The notes under the pieces: generated by a model
What the model saw: the letters and a program-made list of their open reading frames with translations, nothing else
Told to the model about the DNA's origin: nothing
Database searches by the model: none
Shown: piece after piece, positions 35,989-45,418 of the stretch
Layout: each line of letters begins with the position of its first letter
How positions within the stretch are numbered: the stretch's first letter is position 1
Source of the DNA: Streptomyces coeruleorubidus
GTDB lineage: Bacteria; Actinomycetota; Actinomycetes; Streptomycetales; Streptomycetaceae
Direction: 5' to 3'
Assembly (NCBI RefSeq): GCF_028885415.1
Contig: NZ_CP118527.1
Location: 5,518,001 to 5,582,000 of the forward strand
Length of the DNA stretch: 64,000 bases
Made by a program: the position numbers and the translations under genes

Positions 35989-37209
35989 ATGCCACGTGGA
36001 CGTCACCGCCATTCCCCGCCCTTGCACAGGCTGCTGCCCCCGTCGGCGATCGCAGGCGTCTCCCTCGTCTGCGCCCTGGGGCCCTGGGTGTTCACGGAGC
36101 CGATGGTGCTCCGCGGTCTGGCCGCGGCCGCCGCGGCGACGGCGGTCGTCGGCGCGGTCGTGCTCCGCCGCTGGGACACCCAGGCGGGCAAACGCGTCGC
36201 CGATCTCACGCGCGCGCGTGCGAGCGACGAGTGGCGCTTCGAGGAGCGGGTCGCCGAACTGGAGGCCGACCTCGAGGAGTCCCGCGAGCTGCGCGTGAAG
36301 CTGGAGCAGCGGCTGCGCGCCAAGCGCACGGAACTGGCCGGACTGCGCAACGAGCACGCCGCGCTGCTGCGCCGGTACGCCACCGCCGAGACCGAGCGCG
36401 CGAGCGCCCTGGAGGAACGCCGGGTGCTCGAGATAGAGGCGACGGCTCCGGTACGGGCCGCGCTGCCCGCGGGGGCGTCTCGGACGGCGGATGCCCCGGC
36501 GGACGCGGACGAGACGGCTGCCGCCGAGGCGCCGGCCCTTGCCGTGGAGGAGCAGACGGCGATCCCCGCGGTGTTCTCGCCGGAGGGCTCCCGGCTGTTC
36601 CGGCGTGCCGCGGCGGCGCTCGCCCGGCTCGACGGCGACTTCGCCCCGGCCCCTGACCCGGACGGGGGCGGCGACGGCGACGGCGTACCGAAGGGCGACG
36701 ACGCGGAGCCCGCGCGGGACGACCGGAAGGGCGACGACGCGGAGCCCGCGCGGGACGACCGGAAGGACGACCGGCGGGAGCAGCCGCAGGAGGACGAGGC
36801 GCAGGGGCAGTCCGAGGCGGTCGCCGGGCACGAGCGCGCGACCGCCGGCACCTCCACCGCGGCCGAGGCCGAGCGACTCCCGCAGCCTGCCTCCTCGGGG
36901 CACTACACCGTGCCGACCGCTGTGGCCGTGGCGCCGCAGACGCCGGTGCGCCGTCCTGTGTCCGAAGGCGGGTTCGACTTCTTCGGTACGAAGCAGGGGA
37001 CGTCCCGGGCCGCCCTGGACGCCGTGCAGAACGAGGACCTGGCCGATGTCGTCGGCCAGGAGGCCCTCGCGCTGCACAAGGCCGAGACCGAGGCCCGGTT
37101 CAAGCCGGCGGACGAGGAGTCGCGCGGGATCGGCCAGGTCATCGACCTGACGGCGCACGACGAGACGGAGCAGATCGACGTACAGGGGCTGCGGAGCGCG
37201 GTTTCCTGA
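35989..37209 (+). CDS. Membrane-anchored coiled-coil protein, unknown function
   Basis: The 406-residue product begins MPRGRHRHSPPLHRLLPPSA. Two hydrophobic segments (residues about 19-36 and 42-60) are followed by a long Glu/Arg-rich coiled coil (VAELEADLEESRELRVKLEQ), a disordered acidic region with a perfect tandem 12-residue duplication (KGDDAEPARDDR), and a conserved-looking end. I do not recognise a family. The ATG at 35989 has no ribosome site; a TAAGTT seven bases upstream could give a leaderless start. Confidence 0.75.
   Translation: MPRGRHRHSPPLHRLLPPSAIAGVSLVCALGPWVFTEPMVLRGLAAAAAATAVVGAVVLRRWDTQAGKRVADLTRARASDEWRFEERVAELEADLEESRELRVKLEQRLRAKRTELAGLRNEHAALLRRYATAETERASALEERRVLEIEATAPVRAALPAGASRTADAPADADETAAAEAPALAVEEQTAIPAVFSPEGSRLFRRAAAALARLDGDFAPAPDPDGGGDGDGVPKGDDAEPARDDRKGDDAEPARDDRKDDRREQPQEDEAQGQSEAVAGHERATAGTSTAAEAERLPQPASSGHYTVPTAVAVAPQTPVRRPVSEGGFDFFGTKQGTSRAALDAVQNEDLADVVGQEALALHKAETEARFKPADEESRGIGQVIDLTAHDETEQIDVQGLRSAVS
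36691..36762 (+). repeat. Perfect 36-bp tandem duplication inside the coiled-coil gene
   Basis: 36691-36726 and 36727-36762 are identical and in frame, giving two copies of KGDDAEPARDDR; a third copy starts (aagg) and decays. The exactness suggests recent slippage. Confidence 0.95.
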
Positions 37210-37225
37210 CGCCCACGCTGCCCAA

Positions 37226-37254
37226 AAGGCCCCCCGGCCCGGCCGGGGGGCCTT
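37226..37254. terminator. Bidirectional terminator
   Basis: aaggccccccgg (37226-37237) pairs with ccggggggcctt (37243-37254) around cccgg. It lies between the convergent coiled-coil and PH-domain genes; AAAA/TT flanks help both directions. Confidence 0.9.
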
Positions 37255-37278
37255 CGGCTTTCCGGTGGGTCCGGCGGG

Positions 37279-38649
37279 TCACGCCATCCAGCGGTCCGGC
37301 CGCGCGTCCCTGCGCCCGGTCCGTGACCGCTCCGCCTGTGCCTGCAGCAGTTCACGCGCTTCGGCCGCGTCCCGCAGCCGTGCCCGCACCGTCTTGTTCG
37401 CGCCCGTGTCCACACACACGTCGGCCACGCCCCGGGCCCGCTCCCACGGCCCCTGCGTCATCCGTACGCTCTGCACCTTCGCGTGCGGCACCAGCGCGAG
37501 GCTCCGCCGCAGCAGCCCCGACCGCGCCGCGAACACCGCGTCCGTGACGGCGAGCCCGTACCCGCGCCACCACACCGGCACGCACCACCGGGCGCGGCGC
37601 GGCGACGGCGACAGGGCCGCCTGCTCCGGCACGGTCACCCCGGGCAGCACGCGCGCGACGACGACCTCCGCGATCTCGCGCGGGGCGACCGGCACCAGCA
37701 CGGAGTTGGAGGAGCCCGCCACGTCCAGCTCCACGCGCACCCAGCCGCGCCGCCGCCACAGCAGCGGCTCCACGATCCGCACGGTCTGCACCCGCCCCGG
37801 CGGCACCGTCTCGTGGGCGCGGTCCAGCAGACCGTGGTCCAGGCGCAGCCCGTCGGGCGACTCGGCCACCGTCCAGTCGTACTCGCGGACGAACCGCCCC
37901 ACGCTGCTCGCGCCCGCCGCGCCCAGCAGCGGCAGGGCGACGGCCAGGACCGTCCACACGCTCTCCGTGGCCAGCCACAGCACCGGCGGCACGACGAGCG
38001 CCGCGGCCAGCGACGCCCAGGTCGCCCCGCTCAGCACCAGCGACATGGCGAGCACGCCGGGCGGCACCCGCAGCATCTGCCGGGACGGCGCCTCCCCGAC
38101 CTCGTGCGCGGTCTCGGGCGCGAATCCGGCCGCGCGGGCGAGCAGTTCGGCCCGCAGCGTCCGCGCCTCGTCCGCGCCCAGGAAGGCCAGCTCGTCCTTC
38201 TTGTCGGTGCCTATGACGTCGAGTTTGAGCTTGGCGACGCCCGCGACCCGCGCGAGCAGCGGCTGGGTGACGTCGACGGCCTGGAGCCGCTCCAGCCGGA
38301 TGTGCGCGGTGCGCCGGAACACCAGTCCGGTACGGATGCGCAGTTCGGTCTCGGTCACCGCGAAGTGCGTGAACCACCAGGAGCAGAAGCCGTACAGGGC
38401 CGCGGCCGGGACGATCACGGCGAGGCCGATCAGCAGCGTGGTCGTGTTCAGCCGGGTCAGATGGCGCTGCGCCCCGTCGGGGTCGTGCACCGCCCAGCCG
38501 ATCACCACGGCGACCGGCGCCCAGGCCCGCCTGAGCGGTGTGACGGGGTGCAGCCGCCGCTCGGCGATCCCGTTGTCGGCCTCGGCGGTCCGGGCGGCCT
38601 CGGGGGCCTCGGCAGCCCCGGCGTCCCCGGCCGCCTCGGGGGGCGTCAC
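37279..38649 (-). CDS. PH-domain (bPH2/DUF304) membrane protein, YdbT-like
   Basis: The 456-residue product has several membrane segments and two or three bPH2 repeats, e.g. [21 protein letters not shown] and [20 protein letters not shown], then [20 protein letters not shown]. It is the YdbT-type partner of the preceding YdbS-type gene. In Bacillus the pair is linked to resistance to certain bacteriocins and membrane stress. Its GTG overlaps the stop of that gene, so they are coupled. Confidence 0.9.
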   Translation of the reverse strand: MTPPEAAGDAGAAEAPEAARTAEADNGIAERRLHPVTPLRRAWAPVAVVIGWAVHDPDGAQRHLTRLNTTTLLIGLAVIVPAAALYGFCSWWFTHFAVTETELRIRTGLVFRRTAHIRLERLQAVDVTQPLLARVAGVAKLKLDVIGTDKKDELAFLGADEARTLRAELLARAAGFAPETAHEVGEAPSRQMLRVPPGVLAMSLVLSGATWASLAAALVVPPVLWLATESVWTVLAVALPLLGAAGASSVGRFVREYDWTVAESPDGLRLDHGLLDRAHETVPPGRVQTVRIVEPLLWRRRGWVRVELDVAGSSNSVLVPVAPREIAEVVVARVLPGVTVPEQAALSPSPRRARWCVPVWWRGYGLAVTDAVFAARSGLLRRSLALVPHAKVQSVRMTQGPWERARGVADVCVDTGANKTVRARLRDAAEARELLQAQAERSRTGRRDARPDRWMA

Positions 38650-39212
38650 AGCCCCGCCGATCGGGCCTCGCCCAGCTCGGTGAGCCGGTCTCGCAGCCGC
38701 TCCGCCTCGGCCGGGTCCAGGCCGGGGATGGTCGCGTCGGTCCAGGCGGCGGCCGTGTGCAGCTGCACGCTGGCCAGCCCGAAGTGCCGCTCGACGGGCC
38801 CGGACGTGACCTCGACCAGCTGCATCCGCCCGTACGGCACGACCGTCTCCTCGCGCCACAGCACACCGCGGCTGATCAGCAGGTCGTCGGCGCGCTCGGC
38901 GTACCGCCAGGAACGCCAGTTGCGCTCCAGCATCACCCAGCCCCAGGCCATCAGCGCCAGCGGCGGCAGTGCGAAGGCGGCCCAGGCGGGCCCGGCCAGC
39001 AGGCCCGGCACCAGCCCGGCGGCCAGGCTGATCAGCCCCAGCCACACCACCAGCAGCAGCCGCCGCATCTTCAGCAGTCCGGGCGGCAGCGCGATCCACA
39101 CCGGCCCGTCCTCGACGGCCCCCGCCGCGCCCTGTGTCCCTGCGGCGCCCTGCGTCTGCGCCGCGCCTTGTGTCCCCGCCGGCCCCGTGTCCTGCGGGCT
39201 CCCCGTCTCCAT
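38646..39212 (-). CDS. PH-domain (bPH2/DUF304) membrane protein, YdbS-like
   Basis: The 188-residue product has a low-complexity N-terminus ([19 protein letters not shown]), two membrane segments and one bPH2 domain ([36 protein letters not shown]). It forms an operon with the YdbT-like gene. The start is the ATG at 39212; no ribosome site is seen, but TACGCT six bases upstream could give a leaderless transcript. It is divergent from nuoD. Confidence 0.9.
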   Translation of the reverse strand: METGSPQDTGPAGTQGAAQTQGAAGTQGAAGAVEDGPVWIALPPGLLKMRRLLLVVWLGLISLAAGLVPGLLAGPAWAAFALPPLALMAWGWVMLERNWRSWRYAERADDLLISRGVLWREETVVPYGRMQLVEVTSGPVERHFGLASVQLHTAAAWTDATIPGLDPAEAERLRDRLTELGEARSAGL

Positions 39213-39243
39213 GAGGCCAGCGTACGTAGGAGAGACTGTGTCC

Positions 39244-40395
39244 ATGACTCCTACGACGGAGACCATGGTCGGAATCGGCGGCGCCGCGGAGAGCACCGAC
39301 ATGGTGCTCAACATCGGGCCGCAGCACCCGTCCACCCACGGCGTGCTGCGGCTGAAGCTCGTCCTGGACGGCGAGCGCATCACGCACGCGGAGCCGGTGA
39401 TCGGCTATATGCACCGCGGCGCGGAGAAGCTGTTCGAGGCGCGCGACTACCGCCAGATCATCATGCTCGCCAACCGCCACGACTGGCTGTCGGCCTTCTC
39501 CAACGAGCTGGGCGTGGTCCTCGCCGTGGAGCGGATGCTCGGCATGGAGGTCCCCGAGCGCGCGGTGTGGCTGCGCACGCTGCTCGCCGAGCTGAACCGG
39601 GTGCTCAACCACCTGATGTTCCTCGGCTCGTACCCGCTGGAGCTCGGCGGGATCACGCCGATCTTCTACGCCTTCCGGGAGCGCGAGGAGCTCCAGCACG
39701 TCATGGAGGAGGTCTCCGGCGGGCGGATGCACTACATGTTCAACCGGGTGGGCGGCCTCAAGGAGGACCTGCCGGCCGGGTGGACCACGCGCGCACGTGC
39801 CGCCGTCGCCGACGTGCGTTCCCGGATGGACCGCTTCGACGACCTGGTGCTGGGCAACGAGATCTTCCGGGGCCGCACCCGGGGGGTCGGCACGCTCGCC
39901 CCGGAGGCGGTACACGCCTACGGCGTCAGCGGGCCGATCGGGCGCGCCTCGGGCGTGGACTTCGACCTGCGCCGGGACGAGCCCTACCTCGCCTACGGGG
40001 AGCTGGGCGACGTCCTGAAGGTGGTGACCCGGCAGGAGGGCGACTGCCTCGCCCGCTTCGAGTGCCTCCTGGAGCAGACGCACAACGCGCTGGACCTGGC
40101 CGACGCCTGCCTCGACCGGCTCGCCGAGCTGCCGCCCGGGCCGGTCAACCAGCGGCTCCCGAAGGTCCTGAAGGCACCCGAGGGCCACACGTACGCCTGG
40201 ACCGAGAACCCGCTCGGCATCAACGGCTACTACCTGGTCAGCAAGGGCGAGAAGACGCCGTACCGGCTGAAGCTGCGCTCGGCCTCGTACAACAACATCC
40301 AGGTGCTGACGGAGCTGCTGCCGGGGACGCTGGTCGCGGACATGGTGGCGATCCTGGGGTCGATGTTCTTCGTCGTGGGCGACATCGACAAGTAA
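39244..40395 (+). CDS. nuoD2: NADH-quinone oxidoreductase subunit D, orphan copy
   Basis: The 383-residue product is a complete Nuo[51 protein letters not shown] and the C-terminal [20 protein letters not shown] are all present. It stands alone, without other nuo genes nearby; S. coelicolor has a similar extra nuoD besides the full nuo operon. Whether it joins complex I or another hydrogenase-like complex is unknown. AGGAG lies upstream of the ATG. It is convergent with a MidA-type methyltransferase gene. Confidence 0.93.
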   Translation: MTPTTETMVGIGGAAESTDMVLNIGPQHPSTHGVLRLKLVLDGERITHAEPVIGYMHRGAEKLFEARDYRQIIMLANRHDWLSAFSNELGVVLAVERMLGMEVPERAVWLRTLLAELNRVLNHLMFLGSYPLELGGITPIFYAFREREELQHVMEEVSGGRMHYMFNRVGGLKEDLPAGWTTRARAAVADVRSRMDRFDDLVLGNEIFRGRTRGVGTLAPEAVHAYGVSGPIGRASGVDFDLRRDEPYLAYGELGDVLKVVTRQEGDCLARFECLLEQTHNALDLADACLDRLAELPPGPVNQRLPKVLKAPEGHTYAWTENPLGINGYYLVSKGEKTPYRLKLRSASYNNIQVLTELLPGTLVADMVAILGSMFFVVGDIDK

Positions 40396-40425
40396 TCGAC
40401 AAGTAGGGGACTTTACGGACATCCC

Positions 40426-41439
40426 CTAGAGCGGATCCCCGATCCCGACCGGCTGTACCAGCCACCCGAAGTCGCCCAGCCCGCCCGACGCGGTGAGCTC
40501 GGCGGCCTCCCCGGCGCTCGCGAGGGCGCGTACGTAGGCGGCGGGGGCGGTGGACGCCAGCGTGAGCGGGGGGCGTGCGCCGGTCACGCCCAGGGCGCGC
40601 AGCGCCTCGCGCTGCGGGAGCAGGCGCCCGCCGGGCAGCGCGCACGCGTCGAGCGCGACATGCGCCGTGATGTCGCACGAGCCGTCCGGCACGGCCGCCG
40701 TCTCGCGGCCCTCCCGGAAGCCGGTCAGCGTCCCGAACGGCGGCCGTGTGTCCGCCGTGTGCGCGTAGTCCACGGCGACGGCGAGCCCCCGGTCGAGCGT
40801 GGCGACCGCCGAGGCCCAGGCCTCGTCCCTGGACAGGCCGATCTCGGCCCGCAGTCCCGCCTCGCCGGACAGCGGCCACCAGCGCGCCAGCCACCGCGCC
40901 TGCGCCCCGTCGACCGGCTCCCCGAGCCGCTCGGTCCCGTCCTCCCTGACCAGCACCAGCCGCGCCACGCCCGCGGAGTCCACCTCCGCGACGTCCACCG
41001 GTACGTTGTCCAGCCACTCGTTGGCGAACAGCAACCCGGTGATGCCCTGCGGCGGCTCGGCCAGCCACTCGATCCGGTGATCGAGCCCCTCGGGCCGCTC
41101 GGCGACTTCCACGGCGTACGCGCGCGTGCGGGCCGCCACGTCGGCCGGGAGCGCGGCGAGCACCCCGCCGGCCAGCTCGCCCCGCCCGGCCGCCATGTCG
41201 ACGAAGTCCAGCGTCGTGGGCCGCCCCAGCGCCTCGTCGACCCGGCACAGCAGCCCCGCCACGGCCCCGGCGAACAGCGGTGACGCGTGCACGGACGTCC
41301 GGAAGTGCCCGGCCGGACCCTCGGCCCGGCGATAGAAGCCGCCCGGCCCGTACAGGGCCTCCCGCACGGCCGCACGCCACCCGCGCCACTCGTGCCCGTC
41401 GTGTTCCACGGGTCCCTTGCCCCTCGTCGCTGCTGTCAC
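40426..41439 (-). CDS. SAM-dependent methyltransferase, MidA/NDUFAF7 family (DUF185)
   Basis: The 337-residue product shows the family pattern: [20 protein letters not shown], the SAM site [18 protein letters not shown] and the acidic [21 protein letters not shown]7, the mitochondrial member, methylates an arginine of NDUFS2, the homologue of NuoD. Here the gene is convergent with a nuoD copy, which suggests the same enzyme-substrate pair. The GTG start lacks a visible ribosome site. Confidence 0.88.
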   Translation of the reverse strand: MTAATRGKGPVEHDGHEWRGWRAAVREALYGPGGFYRRAEGPAGHFRTSVHASPLFAGAVAGLLCRVDEALGRPTTLDFVDMAAGRGELAGGVLAALPADVAARTRAYAVEVAERPEGLDHRIEWLAEPPQGITGLLFANEWLDNVPVDVAEVDSAGVARLVLVREDGTERLGEPVDGAQARWLARWWPLSGEAGLRAEIGLSRDEAWASAVATLDRGLAVAVDYAHTADTRPPFGTLTGFREGRETAAVPDGSCDITAHVALDACALPGGRLLPQREALRALGVTGARPPLTLASTAPAAYVRALASAGEAAELTASGGLGDFGWLVQPVGIGDPL

Positions 41440-41557
41440 CGGGCCAGGCTAAGGGCACACAACGAACGCAACTCCACCTTGCGGAGTACGCGCGCCCGGT
41501 GCGGATCGGTCCTCCGGTTGACCCCTGCACCTATCCCCCTTCCCTACGCTGGGTTAC

Positions 41558-42748
41558 GTGCAGCGTCTCTATGACTTCCTCCGCAGGCACCCGATGTGGG
41601 TCGACGGCTCCTGGGCCGTGGTCCTCCTCGGGATTTCCGTGGTCGGCGGAGCGTCGGGCGGATTCGGCCCCCCGGCCGTCGCCGTTCCGCTCGCGATGCT
41701 GCTGTGCCTGGTGGTGGCGCTGCGCCGCCGCATGCCGGAGAAGATGCTGCTGCTCGCGACCGCGGTCGGTGTGGCCCAGCTGATCACCGATGTCGAGATG
41801 GGCCCCCACGACTTCGCCATGCTGGTGATCGTCTACACGGTCGCGGCGGAGGGTGCCCGCTGGGCCTCCCGCTTCGCGCTGGCCGCCGGCCTGTGCGCGG
41901 CCCCCGTGGCACAGCTGCGCTGGCCGAACGATCAGACGGGCGTCTTCGGCGACATGGTCCTGGCGGTCTTCATGACCGTGCCCTTCGCCCTCGCCTGGGT
42001 GCTCGGCGATTCCATCCGCACCCGCCGCGCCTACTTCGCGCAGCTGGAGGAGCGGGCCGCCCGTCTGGAGAGGGAGCGCGAGGCACAGTCCAAGGTCGCC
42101 GTCGCCGCGGAACGCGCTCGGATCGCCCGCGAGTTGCACGACGTCGTCGCGCACAACGTCTCGGTGATGGTGGTGCAGGCCGACGGCGCCGCCTACGTCC
42201 TCGACGCCGCGCCCGACCAGGCGAAGAAGGCCCTGGAGACCATCTCCTCCACCGGCCGCCAGGCCCTCGCCGAGATGCGCCGCCTGCTCGGCGTGCTGCG
42301 CACCGGGGAGCACGAGGAGGCCGGCGAGTACGTGCCGCAGCCCGACGTCCAGCAGATCGAGGACCTCGTCGAGCAGTGCCGCGGGCACGGACTGCCCGTC
42401 GACTTCAAGGTCGAGGGCACCCCCCGCCCGCTGCCCAGCGGCGTCGAGCTCACCGCCTACCGCATCGTGCAGGAGGCGCTCACCAACACCCGCAAGCACG
42501 GCGGGCCGGGCGCGGGCGCGAGCGTGCGCCTGGTGTACTTCGACGACGGCCTCGGCCTGCTCGTCGAGGACGACGGCAAGGGCGCCCCGCACGAGCTGTA
42601 CGAGGAGGGCGGGCTCGACGGCCAGGGCCACGGCCTGATCGGCATGCGGGAACGGGTCGGCATGGTCGGCGGCACCCTGGACGCCGGCCCGCGCCCGGGC
42701 GGAGGGTTCCGCATCAGTGCCCTCCTGCCGCTCAAACCCGCTCACTGA
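41558..42748 (+). CDS. Sensor histidine kinase, NarL-type system
   Basis: The 396-residue product has four or five membrane segments, a short coiled coil, a HisKA_3 box ARIARELHDVVAHNVSVMVV with phospho-acceptor His194, and an HATPase domain (LTNTRKHGG; GLLVEDDGKG; GQGHGLIGMRER). The sensed signal is unknown; there is no periplasmic sensor domain. It starts at a GTG and is followed after 55 bases by its response regulator gene. Confidence 0.94.
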   Translation: MQRLYDFLRRHPMWVDGSWAVVLLGISVVGGASGGFGPPAVAVPLAMLLCLVVALRRRMPEKMLLLATAVGVAQLITDVEMGPHDFAMLVIVYTVAAEGARWASRFALAAGLCAAPVAQLRWPNDQTGVFGDMVLAVFMTVPFALAWVLGDSIRTRRAYFAQLEERAARLEREREAQSKVAVAAERARIARELHDVVAHNVSVMVVQADGAAYVLDAAPDQAKKALETISSTGRQALAEMRRLLGVLRTGEHEEAGEYVPQPDVQQIEDLVEQCRGHGLPVDFKVEGTPRPLPSGVELTAYRIVQEALTNTRKHGGPGAGASVRLVYFDDGLGLLVEDDGKGAPHELYEEGGLDGQGHGLIGMRERVGMVGGTLDAGPRPGGGFRISALLPLKPAH

Positions 42749-42803
42749 CCTCCGCACACGCCCCTCGCTGACACCTGTAACGACAGACATGGAAGAGGCC
42801 CCG

Positions 42804-43472
42804 ATGACGATCCGCGTGATGCTCGTCGACGACCAGGTGCTGCTGCGCACCGGGTTCCGGATGGTGCTCGCCGCCCAGCCGGACATGGAGGTCGTGGCGG
42901 AGGCGGGCGACGGGGTCGAGGCCCTCCAGGCGCTGCGCTCGACCGAGGTCGACGTGGTGCTGATGGACGTCCGTATGCCGAAGCTCGACGGTGTGGAGGC
43001 GACCCGTCGGATCTGCGCGGACGCCGACCCGCCGAAGGTGCTCATCCTGACCACCTTCGACCTCGACGAGTACGCCTTCTCCGGGCTGAAGGCGGGCGCC
43101 TCCGGCTTCATGCTCAAGGACGTGCCGCCCGGGGAGCTCCTCGCCGCGATCCGCGCCGTGCACAGCGGTGACGCGGTCGTCGCCCCCTCCACCACCCGGC
43201 GGCTCCTGGACCGCTTCGCGCCGATGCTGCCGGGCGCGAAGCAGCCCCAGCACCAGGAGCTGGAGCGGCTCACCGGACGCGAGCGCGAGGTCATGGTGCT
43301 GGTCGCGCAGGGCCTGTCCAACGGCGAGATCGCGGCCCGGCTGGTGCTGTCCGAGGCGACCGTGAAGACGCACGTGGGCCGCATCCTGACCAAGCTGGGG
43401 CTCAGGGACCGGGTGCAGGTGGTGGTGCTGGCATACGAGACGGGGCTGGTGCGGGCCGGCGGGCTCGGCTGA
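42804..43472 (+). CDS. LuxR/NarL-family response regulator
   Basis: The 222-residue product has a receiver domain with Asp55 in VVLMDVRMPKLDG and Lys in GFMLKDVPPGELL, and a C-terminal LuxR HTH (LTGREREVMVLVAQGLSNGE). It pairs with the upstream kinase. The ATG at 42804 has AGAGG five bases upstream; an in-frame ATG at 42789 is less well placed. Confidence 0.95.
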   Translation: MTIRVMLVDDQVLLRTGFRMVLAAQPDMEVVAEAGDGVEALQALRSTEVDVVLMDVRMPKLDGVEATRRICADADPPKVLILTTFDLDEYAFSGLKAGASGFMLKDVPPGELLAAIRAVHSGDAVVAPSTTRRLLDRFAPMLPGAKQPQHQELERLTGREREVMVLVAQGLSNGEIAARLVLSEATVKTHVGRILTKLGLRDRVQVVVLAYETGLVRAGGLG

Positions 43473-43490
43473 GCGGCGCACGAGGGCCGG

Positions 43491-44597
43491 CTACCTGAGG
43501 ATCCCTTCCAGGAACTCGCTGCCGAGCCGGGCCACCACCGTCACGTCCAGCTGGTGCAGGACGTAGCGCCCGCGGCGACGGGTGGTGACCAGGCCCGCCT
43601 TCTTCAGCACGGCCAGATGCCGGGATATCTCCGGGGCCGTCATGCCGTGCACCTGCGCCAGCTCACCGGTGGTGTACGCGCTGCGGGCCAGATTGCGGCA
43701 CAGGCGCATCCGCACGGGATGGGACAGCGCCGTCATGCGCAGGGCCAGCTGCTCCAGTGTGGGCGGGGCGGCGAACTCGGGGGAGCCGACCGGGTAGTGC
43801 AGCACCGGCTGCCAGCCGTACCGGTGCAGGACCATCAGGTGCGGCCAGCCCAGGCTCGTCGGGACGAGCAGCAGGCCGTGGTCGCCCGTGGCCGTACGGC
43901 CGTCGCCCAGCTTGTCGACCGTGATGCCGGCGGCGGCCTCGTCGAGCGTCACCGCCGGGGACACCGCGGCGAGCGCCTCGGCCAGGCCCCGGTGTCTGAG
44001 GAGGTCCGTTTTGTGGCGGGCGTCCGCCGCGAGCTGGTGACGCAGCCGGGACCACGCCTCCGCGAAGAACGCCTCGTCGCAGTCCTGGAGGAACTGCCGC
44101 AGCCAGGCCCGGATCCGGGGCGGGTCGGCCAGCAGCCGCTCGCTGAACCGCAGCTGCCGCGGCCCGCGCGCGGCGGCCAGGTCCAGCGAGCGGCGGCGCA
44201 CCTCGGGGTCGGACAGCGCGGTGGGCCCGCACGTGCCGTACCAGACGGCACAGGTGAACTCCAGCGCCGCGTCCACGAACTGTTCGTCCGTCAGCTTGTC
44301 CAGCAGGTCCAGTTCCTCGGCGAGGGTGGTGCACGGCAGCGTGCCCGGGCCCGGGATGCCCGCGTACGGCAGGAACAGGTCCGAGAACGTCGTCCGCCAC
44401 AGGAAGTCGGCCTCGCACATCCGGTCGGCCAGATGCGGGTCGAGCCGGGCGGTCACGCCCGTCACCCAGCCCTGGAGGCCCGGGTGGTGTCCCGGCTCGG
44501 ACAGCGCGTGCAGCGCCATGCCCAGCTCGGCCAGGGGCGAGGGCACGACGGCGACCTGCTCCGGCCGCAGCCCCGCGATGTCGATGTGCACGCTCAT
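43491..44597 (-). CDS. ArsR-type HTH regulator with DUF5937 domain
   Basis: The 368-residue product has a large N-terminal DUF5937-like region and a C-terminal winged helix (TALSHPVRMRLCRNLARSAY; MTAPEISRHLAVLKKAGLVTT). Such regulators usually repress a divergent gene and themselves. A perfect palindrome lies directly upstream (44634-44660). The next gene to the right is now the IS; the original divergent neighbour is probably the small gene at 51380. A start at 44612 is also in frame. Confidence 0.88.
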   Translation of the reverse strand: MSVHIDIAGLRPEQVAVVPSPLAELGMALHALSEPGHHPGLQGWVTGVTARLDPHLADRMCEADFLWRTTFSDLFLPYAGIPGPGTLPCTTLAEELDLLDKLTDEQFVDAALEFTCAVWYGTCGPTALSDPEVRRRSLDLAAARGPRQLRFSERLLADPPRIRAWLRQFLQDCDEAFFAEAWSRLRHQLAADARHKTDLLRHRGLAEALAAVSPAVTLDEAAAGITVDKLGDGRTATGDHGLLLVPTSLGWPHLMVLHRYGWQPVLHYPVGSPEFAAPPTLEQLALRMTALSHPVRMRLCRNLARSAYTTGELAQVHGMTAPEISRHLAVLKKAGLVTTRRRGRYVLHQLDVTVVARLGSEFLEGILR

Positions 44598-44633
44598 GAC
44601 CTCATGGTGCACCCCGCCACTGACAACGCCCCC

Positions 44634-44660
44634 GTCGATTGACGGGCCTCGTCAATCGAC
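44634..44660. promoter_or_regulatory. Putative operator of the ArsR/DUF5937 regulator
   Basis: gtcgattgac (44634-44643) and gtcaatcgac (44651-44660) are perfect inverted repeats around a 7-base spacer, 37 bases upstream of the regulator start. The mobile insert begins 28 bases beyond the distal arm. Confidence 0.75.
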
Positions 44661-44688
44661 GCGACGCCGCCCTCGGCACGGGCTCACT

Positions 44689-44837
44689 GAGGCCCGTGCA
44701 TCGTGAAACGTGCAGGTGAGGTGGGCTGGTGTGCGGACGAGTTGCCGTGCTCGTACTGGTCGGCGGCGGGTGTCCATGGTGAAGATCGTCTGCCCTGTCG
44801 GCTGAGGCGGTTCTCGGGTTCCGCTGCGCTCGTCGCG
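44689..44837 (+). repeat. Left 149-bp IS end
   Basis: This stretch matches the reverse complement of 51160-51308 with about three mismatches by eye, and the match stops sharply at 44837. It contains the terminal inverted repeat and the likely promoter-proximal part of the IS. Confidence 0.9.
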
Positions 44838-44899
44838 GGACCGCTCCTACGATCCGTGACCGGGGCGGTACGCGGTGGGATCGCGGGAGGGTGCAGGGT

Positions 44900-45355
44900 A
44901 TGAGAGACCTGGAGCGGATCATCGCTCGCCGGAGCGAACTGGACGCGCTCGCCGAGGGGTTGGCCAAGCAGCTGCAGGAGGTCCAGGCCGAGCGGGAGGA
45001 ACTGCTGGTCGCCGAGCGGGTCCTGAACCGGCTGGCCGAGCGGGACCGGGCCGAAGCGGAGACAGCCGTGGTCGCCTCACCGGTGCCCGCCCGGGTGGCG
45101 GGAAGGGCGGTCCTGTTGATCCCGCACCGCGGCGAGGTCCTTGACGAGGCCGCGCTGCCCGCCGATTACCGCAAGATCCTGGCGATCGTGCGGGCCGAGG
45201 ACGGCCCGGTGCAGGTCAGGGCGGTGGGCGAGGAGATGGGACTTGAGGTGGCGGTGCGCGGGAAGCTGGAACCGCTGCGGGCGAAGATGACCAAGCTCGC
45301 CGATCGTGGCTGGCTGCACAAACGACCCGACGGACGGTTCACCGCCCGCCGGTAG
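44900..45355 (+). CDS. IS accessory protein, coiled coil plus winged-helix-like domain
   Basis: The 151-residue product begins MRDLERIIARRSELDALAEG. Residues 1-60 form a charged coiled coil and the C-terminal half (RKILAIVRAEDGPVQVRAVG...ADRGWLHKRPDGRFTARR) resembles a winged helix. It lies inside the IS, upstream of the transposase gene in the same direction. I recall similar proteins beside Streptomyces transposases; a role in regulating or targeting transposition is inference. The ATG at 44900 has GGGAGG nine bases upstream. Confidence 0.75.
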   Translation: MRDLERIIARRSELDALAEGLAKQLQEVQAEREELLVAERVLNRLAERDRAEAETAVVASPVPARVAGRAVLLIPHRGEVLDEAALPADYRKILAIVRAEDGPVQVRAVGEEMGLEVAVRGKLEPLRAKMTKLADRGWLHKRPDGRFTARR

Positions 45356-45418
45356 CCACACCGGGACCGGAGAGCCGGGGCGTAACCGGCGGGCCCCCGA
45401 CGGCAGGTGACGTGTTTT

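Noticed and set aside
37279..40422. A single reverse-strand frame of 1047 codons joining nuoD antisense to the PH-domain gene
   Set aside because: Only 37279-38649 is protein-like. The upstream part is antisense to nuoD and overlaps the YdbS-like gene in another frame.
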